A DNA stretch of 64,000 bases, taken from assembly GCF_003711515.1 (NCBI RefSeq), contig NW_021167095.1:152001-216000 (forward strand). The letters run 5' to 3'. Below the pieces are notes generated by a model that had not been told where the DNA came from, did no database searches, and worked only from the letters and a program-made list of their open reading frames with translations. Shown piece after piece: positions 11,170 through 22,349 of this stretch. Made by a program: the position numbers and the translations under genes. How positions within the stretch are numbered: the first letter of the stretch is position 1; every line of letters begins with the position of its first letter. This stretch comes from Sodiomyces alkalinus F11. Taxonomy: Eukaryota > Ascomycota > Sordariomycetes > Glomerellales > Plectosphaerellaceae.

Positions 11170-13130
11170 AAGGCCTAAAGCCCCCCCTAATATAAATACT
11201 CGGTGACTATATATTAACCGCCCCTTAGCCCCTCCTTTTACTATGGCTGCTTATTAAGTAGGTACTTATATAAACGTTAACCTATAGCTATAAAATATAG
11301 CAGCGCACTCTCCATAATCTCCTAATAAGACCGAGTATCTTAAACCGCCTCTTTAGCGGCGTGGTGGATAATAGGAGCCTTATTAAAGCCTTAACGGTTT
11401 TAAGCCTAATAGCCGCTTTTAGCTTTACCTAGTAAAATCTATAGCTCCTTTAATTCGGCCTATTACTAAGTTAGTAAGATATACTCTTTTAGGGGGTAAG
11501 ATTCACTTATAAGCTACGTATCGGTGTAATAGCCGCGGTTATTAGCTTTGTCCAGGCGACGCTATATACGCTTACCTAGTAACTTAGCCTTAAGGGTTAT
11601 CTAGAAATCTATTAGCGATTTATAGAGTGGCTTATTAGGAAGGGGTTATAATCACTTACCTTTATATAACCCCGAGAACTATTACCTTAGTAATACTTAT
11701 ATATATACGAATTAATAGTATACGCCTCCTTATAGGCGCTAAAGATAGTATAGTCACGCCTACCGTCTAGCTTAAGACGGAGGAAGTGCCACGTATAACG
11801 GTTATAGGGAGCGCGGGGGTAGGTGCCCTCTATATCCTCCTTAACCGTGTATATAGTATCCTCCTATAGCTTATTATCGCCTTTATAGGTATCGGCTATA
11901 TCCTTATCCTCGTTAACGTTATTAACTATATCCGGGTTTATATTATCCTTATCCTCTTTTTCCTCCCCGTGGTTAACTATAACTACCTTACTACCCTCCC
12001 CCTCGGAGAACCCCTTAAAGGAATCATCGTTAATTATGATAAAACTATTATTATTATTCTCTTTATACTTACTAAGAGCGTACTCGCTATCTAATGATAG
12101 CGTAATCACGGGGCTATTACCCTGGTTAACTACTCTAACGGGAGTATTATTATTATTATTATTATTAATAGTATCTTACTAGCCTAATACTAGCCGTAAC
12201 GCTATATTCTCCTAGCGTAAACTCTCTATACACTCTATAATACGCGCTAGCTAATCTTTAGTCAGGTTATTAGATATAATAATAAGAGATATCGGCGTAT
12301 TAATATTAGAAATTATTTAGTATTATAAATATTTAGCATACCTTACGCCTATAATATCTTAGAGATAGAGTAAGAATAACTCCCGCGTGCCTTTAACTAC
12401 CTCCACTTTTATCTCTATTAGCACTTTAGTCGTGATCTTATATAAGAGGATAGGCTATATAGTATGTTAGAGCCCCTTATTATTTTAGTTAGCCGTGGCC
12501 GACCTTGCCTTATAGCCGAAGATATCCTAGTTACCCTAATACTATAAGGTAATAACCTACGCCGTAGTAATACTATATCGCGCGCTCGCGATCTATCTAA
12601 GTAGGAGTAAGACGAAGAGTAGGTACGTTAACGGCAGGCAGAGGTTATTTATCGGTTTAAACAGTAATAATAATAATTATAGCCGTAAAGTGGCCGTGGC
12701 CGTGGCCGTAGTCGCAGGCGTCTACGAGGAATACCGGGAATAGTATATAGAAGAGGTTATAGGAGAATACTATAGGCAGAGAATCGTATACTAAACGCTT
12801 CCGATAGGATATCTAGTCAGTCTAGTATAGATAGGGCGATTAAGCGGTTATAGTAACACCTATAATAGTAGTAGAGTAGTTAATTAATTAAGGCGAAAAT
12901 GCCGTTTTTGCTATTTACGATCTTTACCATAAAAGAGATTAATTAAGGATTACGACTATAGGATTAATTAGGCGTTATAGGCGTTATAGGCGTAGGATTA
13001 GTTTAGCGCTACCGGCCTAGTTATTATTTATAGCAGGTGTTAATACCTGCACTATCGTCGGATTCTCCGGTTGATATAGTCGGAATATCCTAACCCTTCT
13101 ATTATCGGAGCTGTTGTACCCGCCTATTAA
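11170..13130. repeat. RIP-degraded DNA of unknown origin
   Basis: About 2 kb without a recognised family. The minus strand has an unbroken 81-codon frame (11864-12109), very acidic and Asn-rich (EEKEDKDN and similar), preceded by a Leu/Gln-rich helical stretch near 12185-12280. The plus strand at about 12460-13070 reads a Gln-rich segment followed by GRGRGRSRRRLRG at about 12690-12730. Both strands look open once TAA/TAG are discounted, so coding is not established. A GCAGGT/ACCTGC inverted pair sits at 13033-13050. It may be part of Gypsy-1 or Gypsy-3, or a third element. RIP-type sequence stops between 13110 and 13150. Confidence 0.4.
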
Positions 13131-13316
13131 GTAGAATTCTGCGTATAAGGCAAAATTATTATCACTAGCTGTGTAGGGAGCCCTCCTCGCCTCGTTCCGT
13201 GAAGCAATGGGGAATAGAGATCCGTCTCCCTCCCAGCCAAAACCAGTCTCAGTCTCTTGCCGATAGCAAATGCTGGTGTTAGAAGAGGTTCCGGAAGAGG
13301 GAAACGAATCTCGCCA

Positions 13317-14763
13317 TCAAGACCGGCGGCCAAAATAATCAGTGATGGTTCTACTTGTCTGCCCTTCAGGCTTGCCCTGGGCGTCTTTCTCGGGTAGGAC
13401 CATAGCCCCAGGCTTACGAGAGTTTGGCTGTCGGTCGCGAGAATCGGACTGACGGAGGTTGTACCCAGACACTGACGAGCTCTGCTGGTGGTTCCGGGTC
13501 TCGTTCGTGGTAGCAGCCTGCTTCGGCCGTCTGTCCTCTGTATCGAAACCAGTATTGCTCCGTTTTGTGCCTGCCCTGGCGCAATTCTCGGCGTCGTCCG
13601 CGAAATCGGCCTCATCCAATTCCCTCCAGTTATCCTGCTTTAGACAGGCATTTGATTTCCATTGCGTTTGGGAAACCTGGTTACCATCTTGTGCCTCGTC
13701 AGCTCGAAAGTGGGAACTCCGCTCTGACTTGCCCTTTGCTTCCGTAGGTTTGGGGAAGAAATTGGCGATATTAGATCTGTTCTCCTTGCTGTCGACAGGT
13801 ACTACAAATGAGGGTGAATCGTTGCCCACTTTACCGACTTCCTTGCTAACGGGATAGCATTCTAGATCCCGGGTGTACGGCTTTAGCAAGGCTTGCAGCT
13901 CCCTTGACCATTCACGTCGGGCAGGGTCCAGCCAGGCTCGGATCTCCCTAGATCCCTCCTCCAAAACAACCGGCATGCGGTCGTGGAGGAATTTCAGTTG
14001 ATCATTGGAATCGGTGGTAATAATAGTGTACGTGAAGAGCTGTTTGTCGGAATCTGTGTTTTCTTGTCAGTCCACCACAGGCGAGAATACACTTAACGAT
14101 GGTGGTGAGATGAACCGTCTCGCTGCGAACACTCCCATAGACCGGCGAAATACATCAGGCGTCGGTCTTTGCGCCTTACAAAGTAGGGCATCTTGTCATG
14201 TCCTGTCTTTAGCCATTCGTAAAAGCCTTCAGCAATCACGATGCACCTCTGACGGGTCTTCAAGGAGCCCCATGTCCCCCCGGGGTTACTCAACGAGTCA
14301 TCTCGACAGTTAATGAGTTTAAGTGTCTTGCTGTACTTCGGATGCCGCTTCGGCCTAGCTGGGATGATGCCCCATTGCATGGACTGGATTTTATACGTGA
14401 CGCCTTTGGATTCATCGGAAGTCTCTGCGCTTGGGGCAGATGCATCAATATCCTGTCCTTGCTTCCAGGGTTCAGTCGCAGTCACATCCTCCATTCGATT
14501 GTGCGGAAGACCAGCCACATTATGAGCAGGGGTGTCTGCTCGATAGACGGCACCATTGTACCCCGGTGCGAAGTTGTAGCTTCGGCGCGGGGCACCAGGG
14601 CCCTCGTCTATGGGGCCGTCGTCCACCACCATATCATCGTCTTCCAGATGCTGCCGGATCTGCGATGGTCGCTGTGTTGGGTAAATGTTAGTCCCGAAGG
14701 GTCACGGCACTCTAGGTGAATGGAGGGGCGTCGCACCAAGGCTAAGCAGTATCGGCCGCACAT
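13317..14763 (-). CDS. SRAP-domain protein, HMCES/YedK-like abasic-site shield
   Basis: Spliced minus-strand gene: exons 14763-14737, 14671-14098 and 14053-13317, total 1338 nt, 445 aa. Introns of 65 bp (GTGCGA...CACAG with CTAAC) and 44 bp (GTTAAG...CACAG with CTGAC). SRAP proteins form a covalent link through Cys2 to abasic sites in single-stranded DNA, protecting replication forks. All expected residues are present: MCGRY start with Cys2, Asn130 in INCRDD, Glu157 in AEGFYEW, His224 in LHDRMPV. The catalytic domain covers about residues 1-290. The rest is a charged, probably disordered tail with two PIP-box-like motifs, RSNIANFF (293-300) and SRTITDYF (434-441), suggesting PCNA contact as in human HMCES. 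No RIP damage: CAG, CAA and TGG codons are intact. The start is fixed because the N-terminal Cys is catalytic. Confidence 0.93.
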
Positions 14764-14793
14764 CGGATGAAGACACAGTGAGTTGAGGGTTAC

Positions 14794-14872
14794 TGTCCGA
14801 ACACAAATAAAGGTACGGAATTGTGTGTGTATTTATCTAAGTGAAGTTCGCAGTACTTCACGGAGATGTCTT
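14794..14872. repeat. Un-RIPped fragment similar to one end of the Copia-2 LTR
   Basis: Starts TGTCCGAACA and matches the low-coordinate end of the Copia-2 LTR at 15162-15240 and 27525-27605, then diverges after about GATGTCT. Here the sequence keeps GGAATTGTGTGTGTATTT where the LTR copies read GGAATTATATATGTATTT, and CGCAG where they read TATGA. It begins 30 bp upstream of the SRAP start codon, inside its presumed promoter or 5' UTR. It is 79 bp, too short to trigger RIP by itself. Confidence 0.65.
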
Positions 14873-15035
14873 GTCGAATACAGCGTAACCGTAATAGAGT
14901 AAATATACGATACGAACGGTAAGATTAAGAGGTTCTAAATTGATTGTATTGAAGCCGTAGAACGCTGTCAAAAACGTGTTATAAACGTGTGGTTGTAGGA
15001 GGCAAAATTAGTGCCCGAACTCCTACGGATATCTA

Positions 15036-15103
15036 TCTTCGTGCCTGACCGTGTATTCCGAATGCCCGTTAGGTTATTCCATCTAGAGGGAGGTCTATGC
15101 GAC
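15036..15103 (+). repeat. R70 repeat, copy 1
   Basis: Roughly 68 bp similar to 27763-27832 (same orientation) and 31613-31679 (opposite orientation). The shared core runs from CTTCGTGCCT through CCGTTAGGTT to GGAGGTCTATGCGAC. This copy is moderately RIP-altered and has an extra, different segment after GTGCCT. Family unknown. Confidence 0.6.
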
Positions 15104-15161
15104 ACACCCCCTTAACAGCCTAACCTTTCTAAACGGGTGGGTAGTTAAAGCTGTTTATAGC

Positions 15162-15318
15162 TGTCAGAACATAATAAGGTACGCGGAATTATATATGTAT
15201 TTATCTAAGTGAAGTTTATGATACTTTATAGGGATGTCTAACTATAAGGAAAAAGCAGGGGAAATAACTATAGATATATAGGATCGAGGTACTCTATAAG
15301 TCTAATATAATATAGTTT
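15162..15318 (-). repeat. Copia-2 3' LTR, outer part
   Basis: Matches 27525-27680 of the 5' LTR. The LTR continues at 21964-22001 after the LINE. The low-coordinate end TGTCAGAAC gives a terminal CA on the element strand. Confidence 0.75.
15301..15318. repeat. LINE target-site duplication, left
   Basis: TCTAATATAATATAGTTT repeats at the other side of the LINE (21951-21963, with an internal 5 bp deletion and one transition). The unoccupied site is present in the other LTR at about 27665-27682. Confidence 0.7.
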
Positions 15319-17019
15319 GTTTATTATTATTATTATCGATCTTACTCCGCTATCCTAACTAATCTATAGGAGCCTTCCTAGGCTATACGGTCCTTCTCGG
15401 GTGGCTATAAAGGGGAAAAACCGGGGAAAACCTCTATACACTTCCTTAGGTGAAGAAATACCGCTACGGGACCGATATAGCCCCGGTTTTTCCCTATTAT
15501 ATATCTGGATCTTATCTCTAGGCTAATAGCTAATAGGAAGTATAGTAGGTTAGTGGTTAGGTAAGTTAGCCTAAGCTAATCTTTATCAGTAGAACGGGGA
15601 CTAAGGGGGCGTTACCGTGCTTCCGCTATATAACGGCTATAGCTTTTTAGCCTCGGTCTCTCTATATCCCTTAAGGATTATGTCTTTTATTCCTTCCGTT
15701 CGGTTAATAAAAAGAGTAAGGAGGTAGGCGCCTTTACCTCCCCTAGGTAGGTTCTTACTATATCCGGTAGTGAGTAAGGGAAAATAGCCCTACCCTATTA
15801 TAAGAATTAGATAGTTAATATCCCCTAAGGCCTTTATACCTTAATCCTCCATTTTCCTTCTATAACGCTAATAAGTTTATTATAGGTTTTCCTCCTAATC
15901 TATTCCCGTTTATAGTCCTATAAGTTTATCGTTACGGCTTATACTAACTAGTAAACCCCTTTAGTTTTCTTATTATATTCCTATTTAAATTTTACTATAA
16001 GTGTCTGATAGTAGCGTCGCGGTAGCGTAGTAGTATAGGGTTAACTATATAGTATAGTATTAATCTATATATATATATATAAGTAATTAATAGTAGTAGT
16101 TTAATATAAGTTTTCTTCGTAGCGTAGTAGTACCTCTACGGTATCGTGCTAATGATTGTAGATATCTTCTCCAGGTAATAACGCCAATAATAATAATAAT
16201 CGTAACCGTTATAAGAAAGGCTTAATCCGGGTTATACCGTATATAAGCCCTAGTAGTATCGATACGGTGCCGTGGTGGCTAGCTTAGGGCAGTTATATAT
16301 ATTATAGTAAGCGCTTAGGCACTTACTTAGAGGATATAAAGGCTTATTCTAATACTATAGGAATTAGTATAGCCTGTTTTTAATATACTAATAGCCGGCG
16401 TCTATATAAGGATATAAGTCGTGCCGGTACTATTATAGTGTTATAGGTATACCGTAGTAGCGTGTTTTAATTATCTTAATAGGTCCCCTCCGTTATTAAA
16501 AAATAGTAATAGTGTTTTATAGATCTTTATAAGGCGTATATAGGGGTAAAGGCCGCTAGTAGCGATAGTATCGCTACTATAAGTATCCCTCTATAGTACT
16601 GTAATAGTCTCCTTACTAATAAGCTATAGGCTAAGGAGCACCTAGGGATAACGTCCCGGTCTTTTAGGCAGGCCCTAAACAGGGCGTTACTTTCCGGTTA
16701 TAGCTATAGCGGTACCGCGCCGGCGGAGTTATAGGAGTTAGTTCGCCTAATAAGGCGTTAGGAGGGTAAAATAGATCTAATTCTAAAGTATCTTATAAGT
16801 AGCCTCCTTTCGGCCCTATTACGGCCCTTAGCGGTAATAGTTAGCTAATTAGCCCGTTTAGGGCCTTAAGTATATTAAGAGTGGTCTTAGCACTACTAAG
16901 GGCGATAAGGACGGTATTAACTAGTAGCGCCCTATTAGTGCTAAGCTAATACCGCCGGGGTCCCGGCTTATAGGACCCTTATTAATAATTAACTAGTTCG
17001 CTATACTATTCTATCCCTG

Positions 17020-20000
17020 CTCCGGTCTTACTTCGGTACTATCGCTATATTCGTAGGCCACTATAACTTCGAGGGTAAGGCGAAAGTCCTTAAGCCTCTT
17101 CAGTTATAGGGACCACCTTATAACTACCCCGGCCTTAGTATTATATTCTAGTATATCGTATAAATCCCCTCTAGTTATAAGTGGTCTCCTTACGCTACCG
17201 AAAAGGTCCTTATAATCCTCCTCGGTTACCTCCTAGTATTAGAGTACTATATACTCCGCCGTTTCCGCTCCTCCGTCCCCGTAAAGGCACTATAGTAATA
17301 GGAAGCCCGGCACCCTTACTATAGCTAGGAATACTTATAGGCCTAGTTTTTCTAATCTAATCTAGGTAAGTACGGAGCTTTATAGCTTAAGGAGCCCTCT
17401 ATATTTCGGGAGGGAGTAATATATTAAGGGGCGGCTTAGTGTCACTATAGCGTATATATAGGGCCGCTGTACTTCCGTCTAGGCTTAACCCTATTCCTTT
17501 ATAAGGGCCTTCCGCGGGGGCGAGGTTCCGGCCTAGGTTATTAGGGTGGTAAGCTATACTATTCACGCGAGGGCGGCGTTAGTCCTATAATACCGATTCG
17601 GTATCGCTAAGGCTCTTACCGCGGTATATACTCCGGCTAATATCTTATCTTTAGTCCTTTTCCTTTCTTCTTATATCCGGAGGATCTTTCGGGCGCTTAG
17701 GTTTAAGAGGTATAGGTTAAGGAGGGGGATAAAGGTCTCTTTATCGAGGACCCTAACCGGCATAGCCTTATAGGCTCCGACTACTAATCTAAGGCACCGG
17801 TTTTATATCGCTATAAATACCGCTATAGGGCTATACCGGGGGCCGGCCCTTATCTTATAGATAGTTAAGGCATAGTAGGCTATTACTAGTCTTACTACTA
17901 TAAGGTATAGTCGTTTTACGTCCGCGAAGCTATACCCTTATACTACTGCACTAAGCCTTAAGAGGGCGTATACTTATATAGTTAGTCGGCTCTTTACCTT
18001 TTTAGCGTATCGCCGGAAATCGAGTTTCTTCTTAAGCTAAACGCCTAAGAGCCTTATCGCCTCTATTACCGGTACCGAAGTAGCGCTAAGGGGGAGCGGG
18101 GAAAAGGGGGGTTAGCGTGACTTTATAAAAGGGATATAAATATACTTAGCTAGTTCGAATTATAATCCGCTCGCTATCTCTTAGTCTAAGTAAGTATATT
18201 ACACGGCGGCGAGATATTACTACGTTTATACCTTTATCCTACTAAAGGCGATAATATTCGTATTATTAGCGAATCCTACTATTATCGTTTTAGGTACCCT
18301 TTTTAGCTCCTTATAAAGGGTAGAGATATATAGGATAAAAAGGATAGGGGAGATTAGGGAGCTTTACGGTATACCCCCGCGGAGATACTATAGGGGGGCT
18401 ATTTCGTTATCGAGTAATAGCTAGGCTATATAGTCTTAAAGGAAGCTACTAATTAGGGTAATAAGCTATTAGGGGAATCCCTTCCTTTTAAGTATCTTAA
18501 GGAGATAGAAGTAAGGGATAATATTAAAGGCGCCTTTAATATCTAATTAGAGTATCGAAGCGGTACTGCTATAGGCTTAGCTCGCCCTTATAGCCTCCGT
18601 GTCTCTTTATACTACTATCTCCGTGCTCCGCCCGGTCCGGTTACCTATTTATCCTTCTAGGAGGAGCCGATACTCCTCCGCTATAACGGCGATATAATCG
18701 GCTAATATCCCCTTAAGGACCTTACCTATTATATTAAGGAGTAATATCGGTTATTAGCCCTTTACTATCTCGTCGTCGGCCAGTAGCCGGCCTTCCTTCT
18801 TAAGGATTATTACGGTAGCGTAGCGGTACCTCTTCGGGTAATAACCCGCTTCGAGGCACGCTATAAAGATAGCGCTTAGTCTTTAGTATAAAGGAGGTCT
18901 ATATACTTTAAGGAGCCTTACTAGGAGCCTATCAGGTCCTAGTACCGCCTAGGGTTTAGTCTTCTTAAAGCGCCCCTATATATCCGTTACGGTGATATTA
19001 TAGCGGATATCCTATTTAGGGGGGAATTCGGCGCCTAAGGGCCTAAGGGTAGTAAGGAGGTGGGGTAAAAGGAACTTCCGGTTAAGGACGTCGGCTTTCT
19101 CCGCGTATATAATAGCTAGGCTATTATTATTATCTCGGCGTAGTAACGGTACCGATAAGGGGTCCGGTAGTGTATTCCCTTTTATTTATACCTATTTCTA
19201 TAATGACAATAGGAGGGTATTATTTTTCCTAGTCTTATATAGTAGGTACCGCTAGTATAGCCGCTTCGCTACCGCTATACCCTTATTATAGCGCCTCTCC
19301 GCTTCCTAGAACTTATCCTATCGGTTCCGTGACTTCCTATATATATATCTACGGTAAAGGCGCCTTATTTCCTAGGTAAGGGCGGTTAGCTCCGTGTTCT
19401 ACTAAGGGGTAGGTAGGAGTCTAACGTTGCCCCCGTAGCGGCGCTATATAGTCTTATCGGCTATAATAATAAGGTCCCCGATTAGGTTATCTAATACTAA
19501 GTCGATATTTCCTAGTATTATAAAGGGGCCGGTCTACTATAATTATATAGCTATAACCTAAGGGACCTATAAGGGGTCGAAGTCCTTCTAGACCTAATAG
19601 GGCCCGCCTAGGTCCTGTGGTAGTATTATTATAGTACTTAGCGTGGTATTTATCTCTATATAGATTTAGGCCGTCTATAAGTAATAGTCCGATCCGATAA
19701 TAGTCTTATTGGGGCCGCTAAAGTCGTAGCGGAGCCCCTATATCGTGTATATAAGGTTACTAGTACTAGTATACCGGTCTAGGCGGTATTATGTAGTAGT
19801 CCCGGGGGGGTTACTAGGTTTAGGTTTTACCGGGTTATAAAGGTAAATAGGGTATCGGCCCGTGGGTAGTAATATAATAGCTATAATTATAGGGAGTAGT
19901 ATAGATTAAAGTCCTCTATAAGGATATAGCGGCCCCGCGGTAGTACTATATCGAATATATCTTATAGGAGTATATTCTAGGGGATCCTAGCTAACTAGTA

Positions 20001-20300
20001 GTTCTCTAAATAGATTAACTAGATTATAATAGCGTTATCTCTAGTCCTAAATATAACCGTATAGGTATTATAATAAGTCCGCCACGTCTATATATATAGC
20101 AAGTATCTCTTATATATGTATATAGTAGGGCGTGGCCTCCTCCCTATATTAGCTAGTATACCCCCTAGGAGGGGTAGGTAAGGCTCGTAAAGGGGTTAAG
20201 GCCGGGTTCCTAGATTACTATTACGTTATACTCGGCGCGGTATTAAAATAGGAGCTCCCGCCGCGCCTAACTCATCCCTATATTCTATAAAAGAATAGAG
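17020..20300 (-). pseudogene. LINE-A copy 1 ORF2: endonuclease-reverse transcriptase
   Basis: Placed by alignment with copy 2. The RT active-site region lies near 18247-18295, where the minus strand reads TIIVGFANNTNIIA; copy 2 keeps FADD here, so both Asp have become Asn by RIP. The N-terminal endonuclease and the C-terminal Cys/His motif correspond to 39190 and 42200 of copy 2. Frame boundaries are approximate. Confidence 0.7.
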
Positions 20301-20499
20301 ATTCTTATTAGTTAGTAAGGGAGGGGGGGTTAAGATAATATACCCGGTATAACTAGGGTTTAGTCCTGGCTTTATAGCTCCTATGACGGTACCTTACTAG
20401 CCCCGCGGGGGACTATATAGGCGCTTATTAGGCCCGGTATCAGAGAGCCCTCCTATCCTCTAGTCCTTTTCGGGGGGCGTCCCAGGCCCCTATAAAAAG

Positions 20500-21700
20500 G
20501 CCGGTCCTAGTCCTAGGCGATAAGAATCGGGGGGGAAATCTATAGCTATTATAGGTATACCCCTTTAGTCTAGCGGGTAATATTAAAGTCTTTAGCTTAG
20601 TATTTATATGCTTCGCGAGTCTTCTCGGCCTTTTTCCTTAATAGTCGGTATAAATTATTAAAGGTATTATAGTCTCTAGTATAAGCGGTACAATAGCGGG
20701 AGCGGCCGGGCGCTATAACATTATAGTATTCTAGCCCTTATAGATATACCGATTTAGGCTTAGCGTAGTAACGGTATACCCTCTCTACTATAGAATAGCC
20801 GTTAGCCTTATAACCGAAGTATAGACACTTATAATACCTTAAGGGGCTAAGGTTTGGATTATATAGTTTATAGATATAGCTACCCCCTTTAAAGAGGAGG
20901 GTATTCCGGATACAGCTTATTACCCCTTCCGGTAAAGCCGCTTTAATAAGGAGGAGCGTTACCCTACTAGTACTGTAGCGGGGTACTTATTATCTTGCTT
21001 AGAGGATTTTAGCCTTAGGGTTTATATCTTATAGGAATACTAATAAGTCCTCCTCGGATAGGGCGTTAAGGACCTCTTAGGGGATAGCCTTAGTAAGCGT
21101 AGGGTAGGTTTATATGGTTAGGGTAGCTCTTTTACTAAAGGCTTTTTTTACCTATTATTCCTTATAGGTAGTCTATTACTATACCCTTTTAGTAAAGGTA
21201 AGGTAGATATCTCCGCTAAGTAGCTTCTATGCCACTACGGCGTTATATCGGGTAATCGTGGCGTTTATAGCTTAAATAATTTCCTTTAGGGTCCTAGCTC
21301 TAAGGGGCTAGTCTTTAGGGAGGGTTCCTTAGCGGACTATTAATTCCCGGTAATACTTAGCGGGGATTATTTTAAGGGGGCGGGGTCCCGCGGCGGCGCC
21401 GCTACGGGTACTCGGGCTATAATATTAGCCTAAGTCTCTTTTATACCGCTTATTTCTTTTTAGAGTTCCTTACGGATAATATAGCAGACGGATATATATA
21501 GATGTATTAGCGGTAGCGTGCCGGTATCGTTATGGGTACTACGTATCGTGATTAGTTCTTATACTAGCTCCACGACCTAATTAATCGTATTCCTATTAGC
21601 TAGTAAGGCCTGAATCTTTACCTTTATCTTAGCTACTCTTAGTTCTGGGAGGCGCGGTAGTCCCCTTTCGGTCTTATATCGGTTCCGCGCTATATCCTGC
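20500..21700 (-). pseudogene. LINE-A copy 1 ORF1: gag-like with zinc knuckles
   Basis: Mirror of 37790-38990 in copy 2, where CCHC knuckles with Cys-to-Tyr changes are visible. It acts as the nucleic-acid chaperone of the LINE in the known family. Boundaries are approximate. Confidence 0.55.
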
Positions 21701-21963
21701 CTCGGGAAAGGGGGGGAGCGTTTATATTACGAAAAGTAGGTCTATTTCGAATTCTATATAGTTAAGGTCGGGGGGACGCTATCCTACGACTCTTCCGGCT
21801 ATACCGTAACGCCGGTATTATAATACCGCTATAATAGTATCTCGGGGGGAAGGCGGTAGTTATAATCTCTATCTTAGTGGTTTTATCGATTTTACTGTTA
21901 TTACGCGACCCTGGTCAATAGGCGTGTTAAAAATCGTCGGCGATAATCCCTCTAACATAGTTT

Positions 21964-22001
21964 ATTATACCTTGATAAGGTAGCTATAGGTATCTATCAC
22001 A
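21964..22001 (-). repeat. Copia-2 3' LTR, inner part
   Basis: Resumes the LTR after the LINE: CCTTGATAAGGTAGC here corresponds to CCTCGATAAGGTGGC at 27687-27701. With 15162-15318 the total is about 195 bp, equal to the other LTR. Confidence 0.75.
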
Positions 22002-22008
22002 CCCCCCT
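22002..22008 (-). other. Copia-2 polypurine tract
   Basis: On the element strand AGGGGGG directly precedes the LTR start TGTGATAG, the standard plus-strand primer position. Confidence 0.65.
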
Positions 22009-22349
22009 AGAACTACAGGATTAATCCTGACTATTCTGCTTAATTTAAAGCCGTAACTCTAGGGTAAAATAGGCCTAGATATCAAATAACGGCGTTAAAG
22101 GCGTTAAAGCCAAACCGCAGTTAAACATAGTAAAACTAATAGCCTAAATAATAGTCTAAAGAGCATAAAAACACTTAGAATAACAGTCTAATTAACTGTT
22201 TTCCTTTAATTAAAACGTAATAGAAGGACTTTATCTCTATTAATTACTTTAATCCTATTTCGGCGGGACCTTTATACTAAGCAGATATATAAACTCCCTA
22301 TATTTTTACGGTAGGAGTACCTTTATAAGGCTATCGCTGACTATATCGT

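Larger units (their letters stand above)
5612..11170 (+). mobile_element. Gypsy-3: RIP-degraded chromovirus (Ty3/gypsy with chromodomain)
   Basis: Plus-strand element inserted head-on into the gag of Gypsy-1. Order: a 5' leader or LTR-like region (5612-6240), gag with CCHC knuckle (about 6250-7260), protease, RT, RNase H, integrase and a C-terminal chromodomain near 10830-10945. No matching 3' LTR was found in 10960-13130, so the 3' end is truncated, diverged or buried in the unknown repeat that follows; the end coordinate is approximate. It has little nucleotide similarity to Gypsy-1/2 and is a separate family. TAA/TAG stops are frequent throughout. Confidence 0.8.
14764..15161. promoter_or_regulatory. 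Upstream region of the SRAP gene
   Basis: About 400 bp between the SRAP start codon and Copia-2. It holds the un-RIPped LTR fragment (14794-14872) and an R70 repeat (15036-15103). The part nearest the gene keeps CpA/TpG; RIP-type composition increases towards 15100. No TATA box or other defined promoter element could be assigned. Confidence 0.4.
15319..21950 (-). mobile_element. LINE-A copy 1: RIP-degraded Tad1-like non-LTR retrotransposon
   Basis: A 6.6 kb minus-strand element whose 3' end (low coordinate) is a TAA-type repeat tail next to CGATCTTAC and whose 5' end lies beside 21950. It is the inverse of 37543-44192 almost end to end. It is flanked by a target duplication and splits the 3' LTR of Copia-2, so it is younger than that element. 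It carries ORF1 with zinc knuckles, ORF2 with endonuclease and RT, and a long (about 1.7 kb) 3' UTR. RNase H was not seen after RT. Confidence 0.88.

Noticed and set aside
13127..13615. Minus-strand 162-codon frame overlapping the SRAP 3' end
   Set aside because: It is in a different frame from the SRAP exon, shows no domain and extends into RIPped repeat.
13459..14719. Plus-strand open frames across the SRAP gene (13459-13857, 13565-13747, 14005-14313, 14313-14525, 14342-14719, 14431-14691)
   Set aside because: They are shadows of the spliced minus-strand SRAP gene, whose motifs and introns account for the sequence.
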